Notes: a model not told the origin generated them from the sequence alone. Numbered from the stretch's first letter, positions 11,984 to 23,590 are shown. The stretch: DNA of 64,000 bases from Pholis gunnellus (GCA_910591455.2 OU342809.1:26169056-26233055); one strand, 5' to 3'. Numbers and translations: made by a program.

Positions 11984-14249
11984 TATTTGAATCACTGCGC
12001 TTTATATAATTTGCACTTCTTCTAATTAAATCCACTTAATGCACAATTCCTTAAAGATTGTCAGTTTTTTATGTTCAGTTTATTTCTCCCAAAATGAATA
12101 ATTACAAATATTAGAATTTGTTTGGCTGTTTGCTTCTGCGATATTCTGCCATCACCTGAACCTCTGCTTGCTTTGTGCCGTAAAGCTATTTGGATTATCA
12201 CCCTCCCAATTTGACTCAATGTCAAATTTAATGTAAGTACAGAAGCTAGTAGACATTTCTAATGTTTTAGATGGTTTTTTAATTCATATTAGCTCAACTG
12301 TATCCTGACAGTAGTTCATGAGACAGATAATCTTTTAGTTCGCCTTATGGCATTTAGATTCCACCGTGCCTGAAGGAAAAGGCCAATCAGAGTCAGTGAG
12401 TCTCCACCGCAGCTTATTATGAATCCCACTTCTTTTTTTGGCAAGACCCCCCCTGTGCAGCATTCACTCGCTAGGATTGACCAGGCGTCCATGCTTGCTG
12501 AGATACTCGTAACCCGATTTGTTCGTGTCCTATGCCGTGACCAATTGGCCATCCTGACCCTAAGTACTCAAGGTCAATGCTTAACCCTAACCAATCATCT
12601 CTACCTCAACCAGCTACACAGAGCGGGTCTTGCCAAGAAAAGCAGTGGGATTTGTAACAATGCATCAATCACTGCTCATGAAGCTTGTGAACTCTGATCA
12701 GTCTGTGAAACTAGGCAGCGCCGATCAAAGATGAATCAAGATTGCCATTTTCTCCCCTGTAATGTCTTCAGACACATATTTTATTGTTCTGTTTAGCTAA
12801 AAGAGAAAAAAAGGAAAAGTGTAAATGTGATTAGGAGCACTAAGAGGAGCCTGGTGAGCCTACAAGTTACCTACTGCACCTTGAAAGAGACAGAGTGTTT
12901 CAGACTGAGGGTGAAAACAGGTATATTCAGACAGACATGAAAATGATGTGTGAACATGTTCTAGTAGAAACCCACAATACAAGTATGAACCTGAAAAGGA
13001 GCATGATATGTCCCCTTTAAATTCCAATCTGTCAACACAAACCATAAATAATGCTAGGAGTTGTGCATTTTGTATGCAGCTTCAGTGTATACTATAAGTA
13101 TGAGTTTATTGGCAATATAATTACACAAGTACTGTTCTCAAAAAGTACTTGAAATTGTTTATATAGGTTGAAAAAAAGGCCACATAGGTACTTTACTCAA
13201 GTACTTTCATTTGCTGCTACTTTATATTTCTTCTCCACTACACTTCAAAGGAAAAGTATGTACTTTTTACTAAACCAAGCTTACCTGACTGTTATAGTTG
13301 CTTTGCAGAGTAAGACTGAATTGATTGTACATATGGATGAGTGAATATGGTGTCCTAATGATTTTTTTGTGAATAATATTGGCATTAGCATTATTCTCCT
13401 TGATTTCAATGTAAATTAGGTTTTTAAAGGATACCTTGATCTGCTTCAAAAGCCTTTATTAGTTGTCACATCCATTGTACATTTTTTATTGCTGTACATG
13501 AGTATTTTTATTTTATGCTACTTCATATTTTTAAAGATACATTTTGTACGTTTTTCTCAACTATATATCTGACTGTCAATGCAATGTTGCAGGTTAAGAC
13601 TGATTGGATTTCACACATGTATGATGGTTATATTGTCTCTAGAATTAGTCATTTGCATTAATAACAGCATTTGCATCAGTATTGTAATGTAAATCAGATA
13701 TAAATGTTTTTCTAAACATTTTTGGATGGCTTTAAAAAAACTATTTTGGTGGAGTAGTTGAATGTTTTTTAATGCTACATTGTACTTATACTTCACTACA
13801 CTTCAGAGAGAAATATTATATTGATATATAATTATTATATTTTTTACTTCAGTCCATTTATCTGACAGCTGCAAAGAAAACACATGGTCACCCGTTTATT
13901 TACATAAAACCACCTGACATATTAATATAGTAGTAAAGTGAGTTCCTCTTCAACTGGTTACAAAATATATGTAAAATACTGCTTTTGTGTCAAAGTGTAT
14001 TCCTATAGTATACATAATATGTTATGTGATTTAAAAAGAAATTCTGATTATACCTCTGTAGTTTAAAAACAACAACATTTTGAATACTAATATAATCAGT
14101 GAATGGAAGCCTTCCAACATGTCTACGTGTTACTTTAGCGACAATCCTCTGTGGTACTGAATCCATTTTATGACCTCTATTTGCAGCTGTATTTGATATA
14201 GACTTGCTGTTTGTCAAAATAACTTGTGCGTGTCTGTGCGTGTCTGTAG
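11984..14249 (+). other. znrf1 intron between the two RING exons
   Basis: No further exon is visible. At about 12830-13020 there is a diverged repeat ending in gtcccctttaaatt. It resembles a widespread fish repeat with TTAA-adjacent ends, an assignment made from memory of the motif and unverified. At 13170-13880 there is a decayed long-unit repeat, listed separately. Confidence 0.6.
13170..13880. repeat. decayed tandem repeat, unit about 270-310 bp
   Basis: Similar phrases recur in the same order. tgctactttatatttc (13215) resembles tgctacttcatattt (13517). gactgttatagttgct and gtaagactgaattgatt (about 13290-13330) resemble gactgtcaatgcaatg and ttaagactgattggatt (about 13572-13608). cttcactacacttcagag (13790) opens a third partial unit with tctgacagctgc (13860). 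The content suggests a satellite-like or transposon-derived array. Confidence 0.4.
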
Positions 14250-14307
14250 CTGTATAGACTCGTGGTTTGAGATCAATCGGTCCTGCCCCGAACACCCCTC
14301 TGACTGA
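14250..14307 (+). CDS. znrf1: znrf1 last coding exon, end of the RING finger and stop
   Basis: After an acceptor ending gcgtgtctgtag, the first base completes the Ser codon begun in the previous exon. The frame then reads CIDSWFEINRSCPEHPSD and a TGA stop at 14305-14307. This is the C-terminal half of the RING (Cys, then the CPEH pair) and the normal C terminus of ZNRF1/2. CIDSW favours ZNRF1; Ile replaces the Val that I recall in mammals. The perfect phase match with the 11854 exon and the unbroken frame indicate a functional gene. It is too short to be found by ORF length. Sequence beyond 14307 is 3' UTR. Confidence 0.93.
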
Positions 14308-14607
14308 CTGACCACCAGCCCTCTCTGAATTCTGTTCAAGGTGAGACACACAGCACAAACACAGGACTGGGTGAATGGAAACCAGCATATGGAAGCTCAT
14401 ATTGTTTTTGTATTTAAATTCAGATGTGGTCCAGTTACTGTTATGCGTTTGACTTAACACAAATTCATTGTAACTAGATGTAAAGTTATGGGATCACCGA
14501 ATTACATTTCTTGCTGAATATTTAGTTCATTAATACAGCAATTCATATTCATATAGTTAAAACACAGTTAAATAAAGAAATATTCAATTTGTTAGTTTTG
14601 TGAATAA
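14308..14607 (+). other. znrf1 3' UTR (proximal part)
   Basis: This follows the znrf1 stop with no further coding sequence. Candidate polyadenylation hexamers AATAAA occur at 14571-14576 and 14603-14608. The second touches the first base of the palindrome that follows. If cleavage occurs further downstream, as in mammals with long ZNRF1 3' UTRs, the palindromes would be part of the mRNA. Confidence 0.55.
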
Positions 14608-14608
14608 A
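14571..14608 (+). promoter_or_regulatory. candidate znrf1 polyadenylation signals
   Basis: Two AATAAA hexamers lie at 14571-14576 and 14603-14608, about 265-300 bases after the znrf1 stop. Which one is used cannot be decided from sequence alone. Confidence 0.4.
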
Positions 14609-14662
14609 AACTGAGCATAGTAGAAGCCTCAAGAATCTTGAGGCTTCTACTATGCTCAGTTT
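14608..14662. repeat. perfect palindrome, 27-bp arms, 1-base spacer
   Basis: Bases 14608-14634 are the exact reverse complement of 14636-14662, with the single base A at 14635 between them. Pairing stops at 14607/14663. The arms contain gcatagtagaagcctc and its complement. It encodes nothing. Confidence 0.98.
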
Positions 14663-14664
14663 AA

Positions 14665-14753
14665 CTTTAACACTAGTAACACCGGCGAACACGTTACTAC
14701 CATCTTGACTCAAGATGGTAGTAACGTGTTCGCCGGTGTTACTAGTGTTAAAG
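14665..14753. repeat. perfect palindrome, 44-bp arms, 1-base spacer
   Basis: Bases 14665-14708 are the exact reverse complement of 14710-14753, with the single base C at 14709 between them. Pairing stops at 14664/14754. It begins only two bases after the previous palindrome ends. The arms include actagtaacaccggcgaac, which is GC-richer than the flanks. No unpaired loop long enough for a pre-miRNA is present. Confidence 0.98.
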
Positions 14754-15910
14754 AGACAACTTTGCTGGAAAGAAAACTATTGTCATATAAGCCACTGAAA
14801 GCATTTTTCATCTCTTAATATGTTGCTTGATGAACAATATATGACTACATCATGTCTGTCTGTCTGTCTGTCCCCCCGCCCCCGTTTCCAGGACATCTTG
14901 TGGTCCTGCCATGGATATCTGGACACAGACACAAACCAAATCTGATGAAACAATCAAAGCGATCAACACATACTTATCCTAACCGAGCTATTCAATTCCT
15001 TTTAAACTGAACCCCGAAAAACGTGGCTGTCAATCCATCGTACATTAAAGGGCCCCTCCCCAGCCCTCGGTTTTACGTCCGCTGAAGAGACTGCTGAAAA
15101 GACTGCTCACCCCCCCACCCCCCAGCCGCTTCCCCTCCTTCCCTCCCCTCCCCTCCCACTTCTCCAGGCTAACAGTCCCTTAAAGGGCTTCATCCGCCTC
15201 GGCTCCCCCCTCCGACTCGAGAGGCCCGTCGCCTACCTGACATGCACAGGTCCTTGTAGGCCTCCAGCAGCTAGCCTCCCATCTTGCGTCCGGACCCGGC
15301 CCGTCAACGGTTCGTGTCCAGACCTCCCATGGCCTTAACTGGGGAGGGGAAGCGGAGAAGGGAGGGGGCAGGAGGGGAGGCGAAGGAAACCACACAAGAA
15401 AGGAGGAAGGCGGCGAGGATGAGAAGGAAACCAACGACGTGAGGATTGTTTGAGCTGCAGAAACCTGCTTTGAGATCAGACTTCGGCGGCCCTCTCATGT
15501 CACAGCAGGAGTCCGACTCGGTGACGTCCTTTCATAACAGTGTGCTTCTTTCTCACTGCTCATGCCTCTATTCTGCACCCTCCCTCGCCAATATGACTCA
15601 TAATAAGCAAATCAAGTATAATAATTAGATCTGGTTTGTGCATACCTGAGCAGGCAGGGGGAGATGGAGGGAGAAGAAACAAACTGGGGTGTCAGCTTGT
15701 CTTGTATGTACAGGATGTATGGGGGCGGAGGAGTGGTTGGAGCATGCTCAGTTCTGGTTGGGAAGGAGGAAGGGCCCAGCAGTGTAGTTTACGCTCCTAG
15801 TGTGTAACGTGTGTTCGGGATGCTCCAGTGTCAGGCTTCACCTGGTATGTGTATGTACTCTGTGTGTGTGTGTCTGAGCTTGGAACTGTGACAACATAGC
15901 TTTTGCTGAA

Positions 15911-15942
<32 letters not shown>

Positions 15943-17959
15943 CAGCGTGAAAGGTCAGTGTCGAGGACTGACTGGGACAGTGCCGTATGTGTGTGTCAGT
16001 GTATTGAAATGTTTACAGTCTAGATGTCCATGTTCCCCGTGTGTGCGACTGGCAGTCCTCCCTTTACTTTGCTGATGTTTACAGCTACAGAGAAGCGACA
16101 TGGCACATTGTAAATTACGTGCCCGACTTCTCTCTCGGCCCGTTCTTTGTTAGATCTGCCAGATTTTTTCATGTGATGAGTCATTTTCCCGTGAGAGTCT
16201 CGAGTGCGTGCGTCTCCGTGCATATGACTGTTTGTGCGTGTGTGTGCGTGTGATTCCAAAGGCGCCTCTCGGTCTACGCTACTGTCGCCCCCCCCCCCCC
16301 CCCCCCCCCCCCCCCCGCGTTGTGTTTCTGCTAGAGTAGTTCTGGCTGACTGTGACTGGAGATGCGAGCCACTCGGACCCGGAAAAAAAAGGACTCTGTA
16401 GTCCCACTGTGGATCCACTGGACGGGGCTTATTTATTCATTTGTTCATATTTAACAAAATTTGTTTAATATTCCAATCATGTGAGGTGTTACCCACTCTT
16501 CAGAATGCCAAGAGTTGATGTATGAAGACTACAAATCAACGTACGAACAAACTGCATTACAAAGCTACTGTAAACAAATGGTGGAATAAATTGTGCTAGA
16601 TGACAGACTCTATTTTCTTCACTTTCCCTCTGTGACCCAGATACACTTCATCCAAAGTGAAAAGCACTGGATTTCCCATCATACATCTTAATCCTGACTT
16701 TATGGTCGGCCTATAGACACACAGTATGTGTTCTAGGTGTACAGTACGGGGACATGGTGATACAGTTAAGTCTTGAATCATCTCCCACACCAACAGCAGT
16801 CTTGAGTTATTTTGGGATGGAGTGTGACGTATCCTCTTCCTCTGAGAAGGCAGTGTGTAGTCCAATGTCATGTAGTCATTTTACTATTTCTCATAATGCC
16901 GTTTGACAAGAAAAGGGCTGTCTCCACAAGATTTTTTTCTCCTCCGAAAATTTGTAAAGTTTTCTTTGAACGTCAATTGTTTTTTTAATCTAAACTAAAC
17001 ACGACTTCGCAGTTTCTGATTTTATGGACACCAGCTTGTAGCTTCCTCTTTTTTTTTATCAAAGAACCAGATATTTTTCAACTCTCCCCACTGTGTCTAT
17101 TGGTCTATTAAGGCTAAGGTGGAAAAATGTTTCTTTTTCAAAATATTTTTGGAAATATTCCAGTTTGACACCAGGTTGTGTGGCTAGTTATCTAAGGGAA
17201 GAAATTCAATTTACCAATCGTTAAATTCGAGCCAGAAATGCATTGCAAATACACGACAAGCTGCTTTATGTTGTTGAAACATTGAAATACCTTGCACTCT
17301 ATGATAAATCATGTTTGGTTCTACTCTTACACCTTCAACAAGTCAGTATGTAAGAGTTGGACTCACTGCTAAGATGCTCTTGTTGTTTTTCAGATTGAAT
17401 CTTGGATGTTGGTGGGAAGTGACTGATCAAAGATGAGCCCTTCTTAACAGCATTAGAGCATCCTTTGTTTTTACCAACAACAGATGCTACATGGTCTACC
17501 ATCTTTTGTTTGGGGTGTAACTTGAGGAATCCAGCTCTTAGAAGTGTGTGTATGTCAACATGTTCTCATTCCCAAATACAGCAGCTCTGTGAGTGGCCCT
17601 ACGCTTCAAACTCCGATGTTCTACGTACCCCTCTAGCGTCAGTTTTGCGTGTGTCAATTTTGGATATTACATGAAAACGATGTATTTTCACAAAAAACTG
17701 CAGTGTTCACTGGAAACCACTTGGTTGGGTTCGTAAAACGTAAGTTTAGTAAAGTTATGTAATTTGAAATAAGACAACATTGACTTTTAGGTTTCACAAG
17801 GGACACGAACACAGACCTCCTGAGTAATGGTGCTGTGTCTCTTTGACTTCCTCCTTTACTCCCGCCATAACTGTGGCCACGTAGAATGTCATTTGGCACG
17901 TTTGACCGACCAAGCTGCCGTATTTGACAACTTTGGAGTGAGAATGGGCTGTGTATGTA
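14754..17959. other. znrf1-gins3 intergenic sequence, no gene recognised
   Basis: There are (TG)n and (GA)n tracts near 15850-15945 and a 29-base C run at 16288-16316. A GC- and pyrimidine-rich block lies at about 15040-15530. Short frames in that block are not supported by splice sites or known domains. An acceptor-like tttttcag at about 17390 has no recognisable exon after it. Confidence 0.5.
16288..16316. repeat. poly-C run (29 bases)
   Basis: An uninterrupted run of C. Its length is prone to sequencing error and it can form G-quadruplex or i-motif structures. Confidence 0.9.
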
Positions 17960-18176
17960 CAGTGGGTACGGAAAGTATTCAGACCCCTTTAAATGTTTCA
18001 CTCTTTGTTTCATTGCAGCCATTTGCTAAAATCAAAAAAGTTCATTTTATTTCTCATTAATGTACACTCAGCACCCCATCTTGACAGAAAAAAACAGAAA
18101 TGTAGACATTTTTGCAAATTTATTAAAAAAGAAAAACTGAAATATCACATGGTCATAAGTATTCAGACCCTTTGCT
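17960..18176. repeat. Tc1 left inverted repeat
   Basis: It contains the outer direct repeat at about 17960-17990 and the inner one at about 18151-18176. It pairs with 19373-19579. Confidence 0.9.
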
Positions 18177-18308
18177 GTGACACTCATATTTAACTCACAT
18201 GCTGTCCATTTCTTTTGATCCTCCTTGAGATGGTTCTACTCCTTCATTGGAGTCCAGCTGTGTTTAATTAAACTGATTGGACTTGATTAGGAAAGGCACA
18301 CACCTGTC

Positions 18309-18315
18309 TATATAA
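18309..18315 (+). promoter_or_regulatory. TATA box of the Tc1 transposase
   Basis: TATATAA lies 27 bases before the first ATG at 18336. Transcription would start close to that ATG, so translation may begin at the third in-frame ATG (18357). Confidence 0.5.
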
Positions 18316-18335
18316 GACCTTACAGCTCACAGTGC

Positions 18336-19373
18336 ATGTCAGAGCAAATGAGAATCATGAGGTCGAAGGAACTGCCCAAGGAGCTCAGAGACAGAATTGT
18401 GGCAAGGCACAGATCTGGCCAAGGTTACAAAAGAATTTCTGCAGCACTCAAGGTTCCTAACAGCACAGTGGCCTCCATAATCCTTAAATGGAAGAAGTTT
18501 GGGGCGACCAGAACTCTTCCTAGACCTGGCCGTCCAGCCAAACTGAGCAATCGTGGGAGAAGAGCCTTGGTGAGAGCGGTAAAGAAGAACCCAAAGGTCA
18601 CTGTGGCTGAGCTCCAGAGATGCAGTAGGGAGATGGGAGAAAGTTCCACAAAGTCAACCATCACTGCAGCCCTCCACCAGTCGGGACTTTATGGCAGAGT
18701 GGCCCGACGGAAGCCTCTCCTCAGTGCAAGACATATGAAAGCCTTCATAGAGTTTGCCAAAAAACACATGAAGGACTCCCAGACTATGAGAAATAAGATT
18801 CTCTGGTCTGATGAGACCAAGATTGAACTTTTTGGCGTTAATTCTAAGCGGTATGTGTGGAGAAAACCAGGCACTGCTCATCACCTGCCCAATACAATCC
18901 CAACAGTGAAACATGGTGGTGGCAGCATCATGCTATGGGGGTGTTTTTCAGCTGCAGGGACAGGACGACTGGTTGTACTTGGCCGCATTAATCTTTCCTT
19001 CAATTGCAGAGATATCCTGGAAGAAAACCTCTTCCAGAGTGCTCTGGACCTCAGACTGGGCCGAAGGTTCACCTTCCAACAAGACCATGACCCTAGGCAC
19101 ACAGCTAAAATAACAAAGGAGTGGCTTCGGAACAACTCTGTGACCATTCTTGACTGGCCCAGCCAGAGCCCTGACCTAAACCCAATTGAGCATCTCTGGA
19201 GAGACCTGAAAATGGCTGTCCACCAACGTTCACCATCCAACCTGACGGAACTGGAGAGGATCTGCAAGGAAGAATGGCGGATCCCCAAATCCAGGTGTGA
19301 AAAACGTGTTGCATCATTCCCAAGAAGACTCATGGCTGTACTAGCTCAAAAGGGTGCTTCTACTCAATACTGA
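18336..19373 (+). CDS. Tc1-like transposase, uninterrupted
   Basis: It cuts and pastes the surrounding Tc1 element at TA sites in the nucleus. The 345-residue frame has no stop or frameshift. Residues about 10-120 form the paired-like helix-turn-helix DNA-binding region, with a GRPAKL (AT-hook-like) linker at 65-70. The catalytic triad is D159 (WSDETK), D250 (QQDHDP) and E285 (PIEHLW), with 34 residues between the last two: DD34E. A glycine-rich KHGGGSIMLWGC segment lies at 192-203. Starting at Met8 would give the usual length of about 340. Oddities against remembered family consensus are His251 where Asn is usual and a one-codon gap in EEWRIPKSRC near residue 316. These may reduce activity. 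The stop codon abuts the right inverted repeat. Confidence 0.95.
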   Translation: MSEQMRIMRSKELPKELRDRIVARHRSGQGYKRISAALKVPNSTVASIILKWKKFGATRTLPRPGRPAKLSNRGRRALVRAVKKNPKVTVAELQRCSREMGESSTKSTITAALHQSGLYGRVARRKPLLSARHMKAFIEFAKKHMKDSQTMRNKILWSDETKIELFGVNSKRYVWRKPGTAHHLPNTIPTVKHGGGSIMLWGCFSAAGTGRLVVLGRINLSFNCRDILEENLFQSALDLRLGRRFTFQQDHDPRHTAKITKEWLRNNSVTILDWPSQSPDLNPIEHLWRDLKMAVHQRSPSNLTELERICKEEWRIPKSRCEKRVASFPRRLMAVLAQKGASTQY

Positions 19374-19579
19374 GCAAAGGGTCTGAATACTTATGACCAT
19401 GTGATATTTCAGTTTTTCTTTTTTAATAAATTTGCAAAAATGTCTACATTTCTGTTTTTTTCTGTCAAGATGGGGTGCTGAGTGTACATTAATGAGAAAT
19501 AAAATGAACTTTTTTGATTTCAGCAAATGGCTGCAATGAAACAAAGAGTGAACATTTTAAATACTTTCCGTACCCACTG
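19373..19579. repeat. Tc1 right inverted repeat
   Basis: Nearly the exact reverse complement of 17960-18176. About ten bases are missing at the outer direct repeat: atactttccg is followed outward without the gtctg core. Confidence 0.9.
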
Positions 19580-19581
19580 TA

Positions 19582-21463
19582 TATATGTGTGTGGAAAAGC
19601 AGCCACTATATTTTGATCTTTTTAATCTATCAATCATTTTACTTCTTGAGGAATCTTTGCGGAAATGATTATGGGCGGGAAGTTGTCTCTTCTTACTTTA
19701 TCCATTTTTTTTTTTATTGCTCTAGTCACTTTTATACGTGTTAAAACCAGGAAGTATGTCATTTAACACAACGGAATGCAGTCATCTTCCAAAGGGAAGC
19801 TGACAGAGAAACTGCCTCAAATGTGATAAATTGGGACTACCATTCGCACCTCACGGCCTGTTCTGCACTCACTGCACTAGTGATTTCTATTTCCTGTAAA
19901 AAAAAAAAAAAATAGAGTCCATGCAGTCCATCGTGAGGACCTTTTCATAAAACGTTATGCTTGAAGTGCAACACAAGGCATTATGAGAACTGTAAACATA
20001 TATCTAGTATGTGTACGCCCCTCTGTGTTAGCTTCAAGCTGCACTCATCAATAGGTTTCATCAACAGTGGGTCAAAAGACAACATACAAAGTGAAAGTTC
20101 ACCTCAGCTCTACAGGACATTTTAGCAATTCTTTCAGCTCATCGTTTTGGTTTTACACATTTTATTTTATGTTCACTCTCACCGTCAACCTTGTTTCCAG
20201 CAGCTGTTAGAGGAAGAACGCTTTGATAAACCCACTGTATGCTACCTGCCCAGCACTTGGTGGCACAATTATTGACTAGCTGGTGAATATAGTGGAGCAT
20301 TTAGCAGCTAAAAGACTGGGCTTTTCTCAGAAATTAGTGGAGTTAACCCAAAACTGAGCTAAAAGGAGACCGCCACGAACAAATAAATGGCTCCAAATGG
20401 ATGCTGACGTTGCTGTGTGTCTGATGGATGTCGAGGAAACTGTTTGCTATAAAAAACTTGAGGTGATAATGTCATGGTTGTGGTGTCCAAAAATGGATAG
20501 ATGCAGCATTAGCAATTAAATTCAGAAAACAATCAGTGTTAGAATGTACCATGATATACATTAAAGCTGCTTTTGAAATGAAAAAATACACTGGTTATTT
20601 CAGAAAAAAAGTCAACATCAACAAAACTTCAGACATGCTTAACAAATAAAGTTCTTGTGTCGGGGCATGGAGTGACAGATTGTTGTCATCACTCTGTTGT
20701 TTCCCACACTGGCTGGTTTGGTAAACATCAGCATGCTTTGTGACTTTGCGTCATAGCATTTTTTTTAAATGGCTGCCTCTTGCTGCCATTGCAACAGCAT
20801 TGGCGGACTTACACTGTGGTATGAAATTGTTTTGGGCAGAACATTTTCAATCCCATAGGAGTTTTTTTCCTCATATCACACCTAATATTAAAACACTAAT
20901 GTGGTTATGATGCCTTGTCTGGCACAACTTCAGCTAAACCGTTACTAAACCTGTTAGTGCTGAGATCGTCCCTGCGCCTTGATTAGGCCGTGACACGTGA
21001 AAGGGTTCCAGACAGGGTTGACTTCAGAGAGGATGGAGATCAACATCGTGGTGCATAACAGTGGGCCATAAGAAGCCAGATAATACCGCTAACCTCACTG
21101 CCTATTTGTGTGACACACAGTGTTCCCTGTGTATCACGGCCTGCAGCTAACGGAGGGGGATGATCTCATTTGGGAAATGATGTGCGCTTCAGTCTTTTTA
21201 GTTTGCAGAATGAAAATATGTAATGAGTCTCTCAGACTGCTGCTACAGTAGAGAGTGGTCCACTGTACCGCCTGCCCGCCCACTCAGCTCAGACACACAA
21301 CAACAATACATTACCTGCATTTAATATGGCTTTACTTCATCTGACAACATCTGCCTGGGGCAGAGTAACATGTCTGATGACTTTGATGTGCAATCTGCGG
21401 GATGAGTAATAATAATGACAAACATAATTAATAATATTAAAAATGTTTTTAAAGGGATGGTAC
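19582..21463. other. intergenic, no gene recognised
   Basis: No exon or clear mobile-element terminus was seen. It holds short homopolymer A and T runs and ordinary AT-rich fish sequence. Confidence 0.5.
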
Positions 21464-21471
21464 CCTAACAG

Positions 21472-23005
21472 CAGTGATGTATAGTAACGAAGTAGAAATA
21501 CTTCATTACTGTACTTAAGTCGTTTTTTTGGATATCTGTACTTTACTTTACTATTTATATTTCTGTTGACTTTTACTTTTACTTCACTACATTTTGCAAA
21601 GAAAACTGATACTTTGACTGCGATACATTTCCCCTGAAACCTTCGTTACTCGCTACAAAATAAAATCTATCTTTAGAAAAAAAATGAATCATGAGACCAA
21701 CGTCGGGGACTGTGGTGGAACACAGACTGCAAGCAAGCAGGTTTGGTGAATCAGTGGACCTAGCTTGCAAGTTAAATCATTGGTTAATCACGTTATTACG
21801 CAACTGCAAACAAGTGCTCTCAAAGCCGCGGTTTTTTGATTCCCAGTGATGCCCAGGATGCTAGCTAGCGAGCGACTACATGAGTAGAATTCCACTCTAC
21901 GATGACTGATTTCATGATGGAAGCAGAAATGGAAGCACCTGCTGCTCCCGCAACAAACGACGGTGGTGACGAAGACCAACACCGTCGCCATATTTGCGAG
22001 AAATGTTTTCTTATGTTGGAGTGAAAGATTCTTCGTACCGGATGAAGTGCCTCTTATGCTTACCCGAAGCTACTGAAATATTGGAATTCAAAAACTCTCC
22101 ATCCAACCACAGGAAACACATTGGGGTAAATTAAGATGAATCCCATGAGCCGCAACGTTAATGTTTAGTTATCATAATGATCATAAACCTGTTCAGATAT
22201 CTAGCAGTGTTCCCCACAGAGTATATCTTGGGGGGGGGGGGGGGGGGGGGGGGGACAGGTGTCTGATCTTCTAATTTAGCTATACATGGTGTATGTTAAG
22301 CTAATGTTCGCTAGCTATCGTAAATCAAATGAGACAATTAGTGTAGTAGACAGATCGCTAGCGATAGTGAGCTGAGGAAGTGTTGACAGTTGTGAGATGT
22401 TGTTGATTTGAGTCATCATAGCTATAATCACTGCAGCACTAGTTAGCTAACGAGAGCGCCGCATTACGTTTTGTAATACTTTAGTATTGATCATGTTTTG
22501 ATATTTGAGTCATTTCGTGGATGATCAGATCGAGTTATGATGGTAGCAGTCGACCAATTGCAGATTCAGTTTGAGCAAAACCTTTGCCTGTTGTGTTCAA
22601 ATCAGGCCCATAGTTCATAGTAGATGCAAAAGTATACTTATGTACAATATATGATGTTGAACATTGTTGCTCCTGGATGGATCACAGCCAACCCAATTAT
22701 TTTCAACACAACTCCTTGTCCTTGGTCATGGTGGCCACAGCACTTAAAAGAATAAACTTCATAATTCTTAAAATTCTGACCCTTTGCTTTTTTATTAACA
22801 GCATGTACTTTTACTTTCAATACTTAAGTACATTTAATATCAGAAAACTACTTTTGATACTTAAGTACAGTAAATATCAGATACTTTAAGACTTTTACTC
22901 AAGTAGTATTTTAATAGGTGACTTTCACTTTTACTGGAGTCGTTTTCCAGTAAGGTATCTTTACTTTTACTCAAGTATGGCTTTTGGGTACTTTATACAC
23001 CACTG
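21472..23005 (+). mobile_element. hAT element with BED-finger remnant
   Basis: The ends are cagtgatgtatagtaacg and actttatacaccactg. The 8-bp target duplication cctaacag is perfect (21464-21471 and 23006-23013). The sub-terminal regions are full of tacttttac/gtaaaagt words. At about 22000-22131 the + strand reads EMFSYVGVKDSSYRMKCLLC and then a NHRKHI segment, a BED-type zinc finger (CxxC...HxxxH) as at the N terminus of hAT transposases. The frame is closed soon after, and the catalytic and dimerisation regions are gone, so this is a non-autonomous derivative. A 25-base G run sits at 22230-22254. Confidence 0.93.
22230..22254. repeat. poly-G run (25 bases)
   Basis: An uninterrupted run of G inside the hAT element. 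Confidence 0.9.
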
Positions 23006-23590
23006 CCTAACAGTTGGGAAAATGCAAGATTACAACATGGATTAACGTTAAGTGTGATCAGGGCAGCGCAATAGAGCAAAAGAGAAGCATTTAGCATGCT
23101 AGTTTCTCTCTTTCCTATTTAATTTAATGGAAATTCAAGCTTGACTTTCCAGTGCTCGTTTGAAGAACTTGTCATTAAGATCATCTATCTGTATTATTAC
23201 TATTCTGATTATTATTATGAGTATATTATTATGATTGTTATCATTATTATTTTGATGAACATTACACAAGGGGGCTTTGAATTTGTAATGGTAATATTCT
23301 GACCTCTATCGGCTAAATTCGTAATTGCACCTGACTTGTAAAGGCAAAAAAAGCGAATGTAATTTTGTAATTCATATCATTCTTGGAAACGTTTGCAATA
23401 TAAGAAGAGTATTATTTTTCCCTGAAGCAACACATTTTACTTACATTTAAAACAGCTTGAAGGAAACGTTTGAAAAACAACAAGCAACTTTTAGAATTTA
23501 AAGCAGAAAAATACACCATCAATTGCGCCAGTTCGACTCATGGATGTGAATTCCGATTGCTCTGGTCTGGATCTCACAACAAGCGCTCTG

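Larger units (their letters stand above)
17960..19579 (+). mobile_element. complete Tc1/mariner element
   Basis: This 1620-bp element begins cagtgggtacggaaagtatt and ends aatactttccgtacccactg. TA dinucleotides flank it at 17958-17959 and 19580-19581, the Tc1 target duplication. Long inverted repeats (about 217 and 207 bp) surround a single transposase frame. Each inverted repeat should carry an outer and an inner copy of a direct repeat with the core aagtattcagaccc, an IR/DR layout as in Sleeping Beauty-type elements. The right outer copy lacks the cagaccc core. The two arms are nearly identical, which indicates recent insertion. Confidence 0.97.

Noticed and set aside
13990..14460. 156-codon - strand frame
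   Set aside because: It lies antisense to the znrf1 last exon and has no family features, so it is a shadow.
15304..15498. - strand frame with a hydrophobic, signal-peptide-like stretch (VVGFLLILAAFLLSCVVSF)
   Set aside because: It is only 64 codons in a GC- and pyrimidine-rich tract, with no homology I recognise and no splice sites or poly(A) context. The hydrophobicity comes from purine-rich low-complexity DNA.
16020..16418. 132-codon - strand frame with a glycine run
   Set aside because: The glycines come from the poly-C tract. No other protein feature or splice context.
17395..17460. tttttcag followed by attgaatc as a znrf1 terminal exon
   Set aside because: The true end of the znrf1 reading frame, with the complete RING C terminus and stop, is at 14250-14307.
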